A stretch of DNA of 64,000 nt from Mesorhizobium sp. M2A.F.Ca.ET.046.03.2.1. Its GTDB lineage: Bacteria; Pseudomonadota; Alphaproteobacteria; Rhizobiales; Rhizobiaceae. Both the position numbers and the translations under genes were made by a program. Position 1 is the first letter of the stretch. The number at the start of each line of letters is the position of its first letter. The notes under the pieces were generated by a model, which saw only the letters and a program-made list of their open reading frames with translations, made no database searches and had not been told where the DNA came from. Shown here one piece after another: positions 55,593 through 62,480 of the stretch. Where the stretch lies: assembly GCF_003952425.1 (NCBI RefSeq), contig NZ_CP034449.1:6064001-6128000 (forward strand). The letters run 5' to 3'.

Positions 55593-56663
55593 TCAGTCTT
55601 TCTTGTAAAGCAGCCAGCCTTTGCCAGCTCGTCCGCCGGTGGCCGAGTGCCTTGTCACGCGGTTGCGGCCGCCGACCTTGGAGCGGTAAAGCGCGCGGTC
55701 CGCCTTGGTGTAGAGATCCTCGGGGTTTTCCGCCTCCGAGGCCATACAGATGCCCAGCGATACGGTGACGGTGCCGTAGTTCATGCCGGTCTGGCTGCTG
55801 GTGAACGGGGTCTGCTCGATCAGCGCCCGGATGCGCTCGGCGATCTCGTATGTGGCGTCCTCGCTGGCGCCTTCGACGATGAGCGCAAACTCCTCGCCGC
55901 CGGTGCGCGCGACGAACATGTCGGCACGCACGCTGGACTGGAAGATCTCGGCGATGATCTGCAGGATCCTGTCGCCGACCGGGTGGCCGTAGCGATCGTT
56001 TATGTCCTTGAAATGATCGATATCGGCAAGGATCAAGGCGTTGAACAGGATGCCGCGATTGCTGTTGTAGATCCGGGTGATCTCCTTGTCGAAGGCGCGT
56101 CGGTTCCACAGTTGCGTGAGCGGATCGGTGTCGGCAAGCCGTTTGTATTCCTCGAGTTTCGACTTGACGCTTTCAAGCTCGGCCGTCTTTTCGCTGAGCG
56201 TGCTGGCGATCTGGCGGCCATGGTCGATCGTCGAGCTGGTGGCGGCCGACATTGCGCCAGCGATCTTCTGCAGGAGTTCCTGCGAAAGCAGACTGCGGTT
56301 GCTCAGTCCGCTCGAGGTCTCGTCGAGCAGACGGCCGTATTTCTCGATATGCGAGCGCTCGCTGCGCAACAGCGCGGCGATGTCCTCGAGCTCCTTGGCG
56401 ACCATCTCGCGGGCATGTTCGACGATGGCCGGTCCGTGATGCTGGGGGAAGAAGATGCGCCCGATGCCGTCGAGGTCCTCCTGGGTCGGTCGGTTGCTCA
56501 ACGAGACGACGGCAAGGCTGAGTTCGTGATTGCTGCCGCTGAGCGCCTCGTAGAAGATTTCATAGTTGCGGGGCATGCCAAGCACGCCGAGCTGCCGCAT
56601 CGTCGCCACGACGGTGCTGGCGATGTCGGTATTCCTGTCGGTGGGAACGGCTGCCGGCTGCAT
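55593..56663 (-). CDS. GGDEF domain diguanylate cyclase
   Basis: 356 residues from MQPAAVPTDRN (ATG 56663; the frame extends upstream to 56792 without a good site). An N-terminal helical region of about 170 residues, with coiled-coil character at SEKTAELESVKSKLEEYKRL, leads into the cyclase: DPLTQLWNRRAFDKE, LADIDHFKDINDRYGH and RTGGEEFALIV. The active motif is intact. The inhibitory site reads RADM rather than RxxD, so product inhibition may be weak. No membrane helix is seen, so the sensor part is cytoplasmic. Confidence 0.9.
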   Translation of the reverse strand: MQPAAVPTDRNTDIASTVVATMRQLGVLGMPRNYEIFYEALSGSNHELSLAVVSLSNRPTQEDLDGIGRIFFPQHHGPAIVEHAREMVAKELEDIAALLRSERSHIEKYGRLLDETSSGLSNRSLLSQELLQKIAGAMSAATSSTIDHGRQIASTLSEKTAELESVKSKLEEYKRLADTDPLTQLWNRRAFDKEITRIYNSNRGILFNALILADIDHFKDINDRYGHPVGDRILQIIAEIFQSSVRADMFVARTGGEEFALIVEGASEDATYEIAERIRALIEQTPFTSSQTGMNYGTVTVSLGICMASEAENPEDLYTKADRALYRSKVGGRNRVTRHSATGGRAGKGWLLYKKD

Positions 56664-56983
56664 GTTCAGTTTCACTGCCCCTTCAGTGCGACCGGAGACC
56701 TGCCACCGCCGGGAGTCGCTAACTCGGGGATTTGAATCGGAATTGCGGTGCGACGGCGCGTCCCCAACACGACCTTCGCTTGCAGGAAACATAGATGCAG
56801 TTGCGCTAAAGTTTCCTTAATGGCCTGCATTTCCTCGATGTCTCTGCTACCTCAGGATGTAGAGTCGTGTGAGGCGCAGCTTTTTAAACGCGTCGCTTCG
56901 GTGTCGCATTTGCCTGCGCCCAGCCACTTCAAACCTGAAATTCTGGCGGCAATGGATCGGAGGATGGTCGAAGGAGGCCGGAA

Positions 56984-57403
56984 ATGGACGACAACCACAG
57001 GGGATCGTGCCTGTGCGGGGCGGTGCGTTTCAGGACGAGTGGCCCGCTGCGCGGCGTCGTCTATTGCCATTGCTCGCAATGTCGCCGGCAGACCGGCCAT
57101 TTCGTCGCGGCTACCGCCTCCAGGGATGCCGATATCGTCATAGAAGGGTCCGACGCGCTCAGCTGGTACGGTGCTTCCGATGTGGCGAAACGCGGCTTCT
57201 GTCGGACCTGCGGCTCGCTGCTCTTCTGGAAGCACAATGAACTGGACACGATTTCCATCATGGCCGGATCCTTCGAGAGGCCGAGCGGCCTCACGGCGGA
57301 AAGCCACATCTTCGTGGGCGACAAAGGCGATTACTATTCGATCGAGGACGGGCTGCCGCAGTTCGAGAAATCGACGCCGTCGATAAAGGTCGCCGACGGA
57401 TGA
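56984..57403 (+). CDS. GFA family (glutathione-dependent formaldehyde-activating-like) protein
   Basis: 139 residues; AAGGAGG precedes the ATG. It has the GFA zinc fold: GSCLCGAVRFRTSG, YCHCSQCRRQTGHF and GFCRTCGSLLFWK. It is shorter than and distinct from the Gfa at 4160-4729, and belongs to the large family of GFA-like proteins whose substrate is mostly unknown. A formaldehyde role should not be assumed. Confidence 0.93.
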   Translation: MDDNHRGSCLCGAVRFRTSGPLRGVVYCHCSQCRRQTGHFVAATASRDADIVIEGSDALSWYGASDVAKRGFCRTCGSLLFWKHNELDTISIMAGSFERPSGLTAESHIFVGDKGDYYSIEDGLPQFEKSTPSIKVADG

Positions 57404-57480
57404 ATTTTGCGGCGGCTGCCTTATTCCCTTGATCCCGCCGTTGCGATATCCCCTCACCGTGACTCGAAACGAGGCTGGGC

Positions 57481-57840
57481 ATGCAGCGGCTGGTTGACGC
57501 TTTCATCAATTCGGTTCGGGCCTTCCGCAAGTTGGCCGCTCACGAAAAGGCATTCCAGCAGGAGTTGCTTTTGCTTGCGCTGGCGCTGCCAGCCGGCTGG
57601 TTCATCTCGGTCTCCTGGCGCGGTTATGCCCTTTTGATCGGCGCGGTTCTGCTGTTGATCATGGTCGAAGTGCTCAACACCGGCATCGAGGCGGCCTGCG
57701 ACGCGATCTCGCGCGAATTCCACATCGAAATCCAGCTCGCCAAGGATTGCGGGTCACTGGCGGTGTTGATTTCGATCGTGATCGCCGGCGGGGTCTGGGG
57801 AATCGCCTTGATCGAGCGCCTCACCGGCGCGCCGATCTGA
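57481..57840 (+). CDS. dgkA: diacylglycerol kinase
   Basis: 119 residues, standard for the prokaryotic trimeric enzyme. An amphipathic N-terminus is followed by three membrane helices and the signature EVLNTGIEAACDAIS with the catalytic Glu, then HIEIQLAKDCGSLAVLISIVIAGGVW. It phosphorylates diacylglycerol at the inner membrane, recycling lipid released in periplasmic glucan or LPS modification. It converges with the DedA gene, 11 bases apart. Confidence 0.95.
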   Translation: MQRLVDAFINSVRAFRKLAAHEKAFQQELLLLALALPAGWFISVSWRGYALLIGAVLLLIMVEVLNTGIEAACDAISREFHIEIQLAKDCGSLAVLISIVIAGGVWGIALIERLTGAPI

Positions 57841-57851
57841 CTCCTGGCGGA

Positions 57852-58451
57852 TCAGGATCCTGCCCGATCTTCCTTGGCGCGTTCGCGTCCGGCAAAATGA
57901 TGGCCGACCAGCCAGGCAATGATTGCGACGCCGACGCCGACGCCAAGGGCAATGAGCAGGCGCTCATGCCGCTCGAACGCCTGGTCCACCATGCGCTCCG
58001 CGCCCAGGCCGAAGACATAGCCGATGGCGCTGAACAGGGCCGCCCAGACGGCGGAAGAGATGGCATTCAGGATGACGAAGCGCGGCATCGGCACGGTCGA
58101 CAGGCCTGCAGCGATACCGCCGACCAGCCGCATGCCGTAGATGTAGCGGTTGGTCAGCACGAAGATGTTGGGATGGGTGTTGAGCAGGCGGTAGGCGCGG
58201 CTGAAGCCCGGCCGCCTGCGCAACCTCCTCACATAGCGATGCTCGGCGAAGCTGCGGCCGAGGGTGAAGAAGAACGTGTCGCCGGCGAAGGCGCCGAGGA
58301 AGGCGGCCACAAAAGTCTGCCACAGCACGAAGACGTGCTGATGAGCGAAGAAACCGCCAAGGATCGCGGCACTTTCGCCTTCGGCGACGCAGCCCAGGAA
58401 GACCGCGATCAGCCCATATTGCTCGATGAGGCGGTGGATGGTTTCGTTCAT
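57852..58451 (-). CDS. DedA family membrane protein
   Basis: 199 residues. LIAVFLGCVAEGESAAILGGFFAHQ and GAFAGDTFFFTLGRSFAEHR are the DedA/SNARE-associated signature, with the acidic residue and Arg that matter for transport; four to five helices follow, ending with LIALGVGVGVAIIAWLVGHH. DedA proteins are now linked to undecaprenyl phosphate or phospholipid flipping. Its ATG overlaps the DUF1003 stop by four bases. Confidence 0.92.
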   Translation of the reverse strand: MNETIHRLIEQYGLIAVFLGCVAEGESAAILGGFFAHQHVFVLWQTFVAAFLGAFAGDTFFFTLGRSFAEHRYVRRLRRRPGFSRAYRLLNTHPNIFVLTNRYIYGMRLVGGIAAGLSTVPMPRFVILNAISSAVWAALFSAIGYVFGLGAERMVDQAFERHERLLIALGVGVGVAIIAWLVGHHFAGRERAKEDRAGS

Positions 58452-59011
58452 TCGGTTGCCGACCGCGCGGACAGTTTCTCGTCGATGCGCCTGATCTGTT
58501 CGGCCATGCGCAGGATCTCGTCTCGCATGCCGATGATCTCGCTGTGGCGCAGCTCGTCGAGCTTTTCATGCAGGGCCATGATCTCGATCTCGGCCTTCAG
58601 ATTGACCTCGTAGTCGTGCGCCGCGTCGATGCGGTCGCGCTCGGTCTGGCGGTTCTGCGACATCATGATCACCGGCGCCTGGATCGCCGCCAGCATCGAC
58701 AGCACAAGGTTGAGGAAAATGAAGGGGTAGGGGTCGAAGGCGTCGCGCGTCAGCAGCCAGGCATTGCCGGCAGTCCAGAGGGCGAGAAACGCCAGGAAGC
58801 CGAGGATGAAGGACCAGGAGCCGCCGATCCTGGCGATCGCGTCGGCGACGCGGTCGCCATAGGTCTCGTGGAAGGCGACGGCCTTGTTGGTGTCGCGTGT
58901 GATGGTGGTGCGCTCGAGCGTCGATTGAAGCACGCGGCTCTCGAGCGGACCAAAGCCGTCCGGCTTTCGCTTGAGCAAGCGGTTCGCCATGTCCTCGACG
59001 ATCTTGTTCAT
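58448..59011 (-). CDS. DUF1003 domain-containing membrane protein
   Basis: 187 residues; AAGGAGAA lies before the ATG. ADAIARIGGSWSFILGFLAFLALWTAGNAWLL and DPYPFIFLNLVLSMLAAIQAPVIMMSQNRQ are the two conserved DUF1003 helices, followed by a cytoplasmic coiled coil of about 70 residues (KAEIEIMALHEKLDELRHSEIIGMRDEILRM in part). Function unknown. It is co-transcribed with the DedA gene. Confidence 0.93.
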   Translation of the reverse strand: MNKIVEDMANRLLKRKPDGFGPLESRVLQSTLERTTITRDTNKAVAFHETYGDRVADAIARIGGSWSFILGFLAFLALWTAGNAWLLTRDAFDPYPFIFLNLVLSMLAAIQAPVIMMSQNRQTERDRIDAAHDYEVNLKAEIEIMALHEKLDELRHSEIIGMRDEILRMAEQIRRIDEKLSARSATE

Positions 59012-59101
59012 CTGTCTTCTCCTTCGCCCGGCATCGATAGACGTAGAGGCTGCCGGGGCGGACGTGAAGTGCTAGATTGCGGCGAACAGGCAAGGACAAC
59101 G

Positions 59102-59815
59102 ATGCTCGATTTCCAGAAAATCCACGCGCGGGCGGCAAAGCGCAAGGGCGGGGAGGCGGTGCTCGCTCCGCTGCTTGGCCCTGCGCCCGACAACAAGGCG
59201 GTGGCGAAAGTCCCCGACGACCGCATTCTCTCCACCATTGCCGAGCGCATTTTCGCCGCCGGCTTCGTGTGGCGTGTCATCGAGCAGAAATGGCCGGGTT
59301 TCGAGGAGGCGTTCCTCGGCTTCGAGCCGAAGCGGCTTCTGTTCCAGCCGGACGACTTCTGGCACGAGTTGGCATCCGACAGCCGCATCGTGCGCAACCC
59401 GCAGAAGATCAGGTCGGTGCGCGACAACGCCGCCTTCGTCGACCGCGTCTCGAAGGAGCATGGCAGCTTCGGCAAATTCATTGCCGCCTGGCCGGCGGAC
59501 GATCAGATCGGCCTGACCGCCTATCTGGCCAAGCATGGCAGCCGGCTCGGCGGCAACACGGGCCAGTATTTCCTGCGCTGGCTGGAATGGGACACGTTCG
59601 TCGTTTCCGCCGACATGGCGGCGGCCTTGCGCGATGCCGGCCTCGACATAGCCGAGAACCCAACCTCGAAGCGGGACCTCGAAAAAATCCAGGCGCAGAT
59701 CAACCAATGGTCGGCCGAGACCGGCCTGCCGCGCCGCCACATCTCGCGCATCCTGGCGATGTCGATCGGCGAGAACCGCTCGGCGGAGGCGCTGCGCGAA
59801 TATATGGGCGATTAG
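59102..59815 (+). CDS. DNA-3-methyladenine glycosylase I family protein
   Basis: 237 residues from ATG 59102, preceded by AAGGA. The central part, ERIFAAGFVWRVIEQKWPGFEEAFLGF and FVDRVSKEHGSFGKFIAAWP, with IVRNPQKIRSVRDNA, matches the Tag helix-hairpin-helix glycosylase family, but the zinc ligands of E. coli Tag (N-terminal Cys, C-terminal His and Cys) are not visible. It probably excises alkylated purines or is a diverged relative. In-frame codons upstream to 58544 are antisense to DUF1003. Confidence 0.8.
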   Translation: MLDFQKIHARAAKRKGGEAVLAPLLGPAPDNKAVAKVPDDRILSTIAERIFAAGFVWRVIEQKWPGFEEAFLGFEPKRLLFQPDDFWHELASDSRIVRNPQKIRSVRDNAAFVDRVSKEHGSFGKFIAAWPADDQIGLTAYLAKHGSRLGGNTGQYFLRWLEWDTFVVSADMAAALRDAGLDIAENPTSKRDLEKIQAQINQWSAETGLPRRHISRILAMSIGENRSAEALREYMGD

Positions 59816-59839
59816 GGATACGATCGACATCCGTCGATC

Positions 59840-59868
59840 GATCATGAACATGATCGGCTCTGCCGATC
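59840..59868. repeat. cluster of short palindromes between the glycosylase gene and nadE
   Basis: GATCATG-AA-CATGATC (59840-59855) overlaps GATCGGC-TCT-GCCGATC (59852-59868), two mutually exclusive hairpins just after the glycosylase stop. They could attenuate or terminate read-through into nadE; no U-run follows. Confidence 0.45.
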
Positions 59869-59930
59869 GATCCTAATTGGCACAAGCGATCGCCATTGCC
59901 CGACGATTTCTGCCACGCTACATCCATTCC

Positions 59931-61610
59931 ATGACCAAGACCGCTCCTGATATCCTGCGCATCGCCGTCGCCCAGCTCAACCCGACTGTCGGCGACGTCG
60001 CCGGCAATCTGGCAAAAGCGCGCGAGGCGAGGGCGGACGCGGCGCGACAGGGCGCCGACCTGGTGCTCTACACCGAGCTCTTCCTCGCCGGTTATCCGCC
60101 GGAAGATCTGGTGCTGAAGCCTTCCTTCCTCAAGGCCTGCGAGAAGGCGGCCGAAGATTTCGCCAAGGACACCGCCGATGGCGGACCCGGCGTCATCATC
60201 GGCACGCCGCTGAAGCGCAAGACCGGCACGCATAATTCCATCGTCGTCGCCGACGGTGGCAAGATCATCGCCGAGCGCTACAAGCTCGATCTGCCCAACT
60301 ACGGCGAGTTCGATGAGAAGCGCGTCTTCCAGGCCGGACCTGAACTGCAGGGGCCGGTCAACTTCCGCGGCGTGCGCATCGGCGTCCCGATCTGCGAGGA
60401 TATCTGGGGCGACATCGCGGTCTGTGAGACGCTGGCCGAAAGCGGCGCCGAGATCCTGCTGGTGCCGAACGGCTCGCCCTATTACCGCGCCAAGATCGAC
60501 GTGCGCCACCAGGTCGTCATCCGCCAGGTCATCGAAACCGGCTTGCCGATCGTCTACGCCAACCAGCTTGGCGGCCAGGATGAGCTGATCTTCGACGGGG
60601 CTTCCTTCGCGATCGGCGCCGACAAGACGCTTGCCTTCCAGATGAGCCAGTTCGAGGACGCGATCGACGTCACCACTTGGAAGAGAGAGGGGAACACCTG
60701 GGTCTGCTCGGAAGGCCCGATGTCGAAGGTGCCCGAGCGGGAAGAGGCGGACTATCGCGCCTGCATGCTCGGCCTGCGCGACTACGTCAACAAGAACGGC
60801 TTCAAGAACGTCGTGCTCGGCCTCTCCGGCGGCATCGATTCGGCGATCTGCGCGGCCTTGGCCGTCGATGCGCTGGGCGAGGAGCGGCTGCGCACCGTGA
60901 TGATGCCCTACCGCTATACGTCGAAGGATTCGCTGAAGGACGCCGAGGACTGCGCGCGCGCGCTCGGTTGTCGTTATGACATCGTGCCGATCTCCGAGCC
61001 GGTCGAAGGCTTCAAGCATGCGCTGACGCAGCTCTTCGAGGGCACCCAGGAAGGCATCACCGAGGAAAACCTGCAGAGCCGTGCGCGCGGCACGATCCTG
61101 ATGGCGATCTCGAACAAATTCGGTTCGATGGTGGTCACCACCGGCAACAAGAGCGAGATGTCCGTCGGCTACGCCACGCTTTACGGCGACATGAATGGCG
61201 GCTTCAATCCGATCAAGGATCTCTACAAGATGCAGGTCTACGCGCTGTCGCGCTGGCGCAATTCGCATGTGCCGCCGGGCGCGCTCGGTCCTTCCGGCGA
61301 GGTCATTCCGAAGAACATCATCGACAAGGCGCCATCGGCGGAACTGCGCGAGAACCAGACCGACCAGGATTCGCTGCCGCCCTATCCGGTGCTGGACGAC
61401 ATCCTGGAATGCCTGGTCGAGAACGAGATGAGCGTCGACGACATCGTCGCGCGCGGCCATGACCGGGCGACGGTGACCCGTGTCGAGCACCTGCTCTACA
61501 TCGCCGAATACAAGCGCCGGCAGGCGGCGCCCGGCGTGAAGATCACGCGGAAGAATTTCGGCCGCGACCGCCGTTATCCAATCACCAACCGGTTCCGGGA
61601 TCGCGGTTGA
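59931..61610 (+). CDS. nadE: glutamine-dependent NAD+ synthase
   Basis: 559 residues. The N-terminal nitrilase domain supplies ammonia: AVAQLNPTVGDVAGN, Glu in YTELFLAGYPPEDL, Lys in KLDLPNYGEFDEKR and the nucleophile Cys in PICEDIWGD. The C-terminal synthase has the PP-loop GLSGGIDSAICAAL (about residue 297), VTTGNKSEMSVGY and DQDSLPPYPVLDDIL. It converts deamido-NAD+ to NAD+ with glutamine and ATP. The chosen ATG is the first with family similarity. Confidence 0.97.
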   Translation: MTKTAPDILRIAVAQLNPTVGDVAGNLAKAREARADAARQGADLVLYTELFLAGYPPEDLVLKPSFLKACEKAAEDFAKDTADGGPGVIIGTPLKRKTGTHNSIVVADGGKIIAERYKLDLPNYGEFDEKRVFQAGPELQGPVNFRGVRIGVPICEDIWGDIAVCETLAESGAEILLVPNGSPYYRAKIDVRHQVVIRQVIETGLPIVYANQLGGQDELIFDGASFAIGADKTLAFQMSQFEDAIDVTTWKREGNTWVCSEGPMSKVPEREEADYRACMLGLRDYVNKNGFKNVVLGLSGGIDSAICAALAVDALGEERLRTVMMPYRYTSKDSLKDAEDCARALGCRYDIVPISEPVEGFKHALTQLFEGTQEGITEENLQSRARGTILMAISNKFGSMVVTTGNKSEMSVGYATLYGDMNGGFNPIKDLYKMQVYALSRWRNSHVPPGALGPSGEVIPKNIIDKAPSAELRENQTDQDSLPPYPVLDDILECLVENEMSVDDIVARGHDRATVTRVEHLLYIAEYKRRQAAPGVKITRKNFGRDRRYPITNRFRDRG

Positions 61611-61639
61611 TCCCCGGCGAGATTGCGGCAGCGCAGCGC

Positions 61640-62062
61640 ATGCAAGACATAGAAATCAGCTTCGACCTGTCGCGGATCGATTTCCGGGCAACGTCCGATC
61701 AGCTCATGCAAAGCTATTGGGGCGCGTCGCGGACCGACGAGGCCCACCGCCGGGCCTTCGACAACTCGCTCTGCGCCGGCGCCTATCTCGATGGCGAGCA
61801 GGTCGGCTTCGCCCGCGCGATCACCGACTACACGGTCTTTGCCTATGTCGCCGACGTCATCATCTGGCCACAGCATCGCGGTCGGGGGATCGGCAAGCGG
61901 CTCGTCCAGGCGCTGATCGATCATCCCGAAGTCAGCACGGTGACGCATTGGAGCCTGTCGACCGACGACGCCCACAGCCTCTACGAGAAGTTCGGATTCA
62001 AGGCGTCGACCGACGGACGCTACATGCGGCTGGATCGCAAAGCGGGCAAGCCGACGGCTTAA
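61640..62062 (+). CDS. GNAT family N-acetyltransferase
   Basis: 140 residues from ATG 61640; TTG 61607, overlapping the nadE stop, is an alternative. Motif A is VADVIIWPQHRGRGIGKRLVQALIDH and motif B SLYEKFGFKASTDGRYMRL. The N-terminal FDLSRIDFRATSDQLMQSYWGASRTDEAHRRAF is typical of the YjdJ/Rv-like small acetyltransferases. Acceptor unknown. It probably shares a transcript with nadE. Confidence 0.85.
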   Translation: MQDIEISFDLSRIDFRATSDQLMQSYWGASRTDEAHRRAFDNSLCAGAYLDGEQVGFARAITDYTVFAYVADVIIWPQHRGRGIGKRLVQALIDHPEVSTVTHWSLSTDDAHSLYEKFGFKASTDGRYMRLDRKAGKPTA

Positions 62063-62184
62063 AGCGCGTCGGACTGAAACCAATTCAGCCGCTTCTGTGC
62101 GGCATGCACCAGGCCGCGCAACCTGCCGTTGTTGCAAATTCGTCTCAGTGCTTGGACCAGATGTCGTTTTGGCGACGGTCCGGC

Positions 62185-62213
62185 TTGGCGATCGGCCGAT
62201 GCCTCCCTATAAG
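62185..62213 (+). promoter_or_regulatory. candidate promoter of the leader and ABC exporter
   Basis: TTGGCG (62185-62190), 17 bases, then TATAAG (62208-62213). The -10 matches 5 of 6 and the -35 matches the conserved TTG, good for an alphaproteobacterial housekeeping promoter. Transcription would start near 62220. Confidence 0.5.
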
Positions 62214-62246
62214 AACCTCTCCGCGATTCCCTTCCGGGAGGACCGT

Positions 62247-62288
62247 ATGGCAGAATTTGACATCGTTATGCGAGGCCGCGAAGCCTAG
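62247..62288 (+). CDS. possible 13-residue leader peptide
   Basis: GGGAGG, five bases, then an ATG and the frame MAEFDIVMRGREA ending in TAG. It lies just downstream of the promoter candidate and ten bases before a stable hairpin, the layout of a translated attenuator. It also resembles the first residues of amidohydrolase/dihydropyrimidinase proteins (AEFDIVIRGG), so it could instead be a gene remnant. Confidence 0.3.
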   Translation: MAEFDIVMRGREA

Positions 62289-62297
62289 GTCTGCTCG

Positions 62298-62323
62298 GGC
62301 TTTCCGAAGGTTTTCGGAGAGCC
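62298..62323 (+). promoter_or_regulatory. 11-bp leader hairpin
   Basis: GGCTTTCCGAA pairs with TTCGGAGAGCC (one G-U) around GGTT. A second hairpin, GCCGCCT-N6-AGGCGGC, follows at 62356-62375. Neither has a U-run, so termination would have to be Rho-dependent or the structures act otherwise. Confidence 0.5.
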
Positions 62324-62480
62324 GGGCGCAGCACAGGCATTAGCCGCTGCCGGTCGCCGCCTCAGGGCAGGCGGCCTACCATACTGAACCTCCCGCTCTT
62401 TTGAGGCGCCGCAGGGCGCGGATGCGGGTTTTCCAATTTGATTTTACCGGGACCGGGCTCGTTTGCGCCCGGATGACATC

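Larger units (their letters stand above)
62063..62480. other. 418-base leader region of the ABC exporter, no standard gene
   Basis: It holds a promoter candidate (62185-62213), a 13-codon leader ORF with a good ribosome site (62247-62288), and two hairpins (62298-62323 and 62356-62375). The first 40 bases resemble a truncated fragment of the dispersed repeat (AAAGCGCGTCG). Confidence 0.5.
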
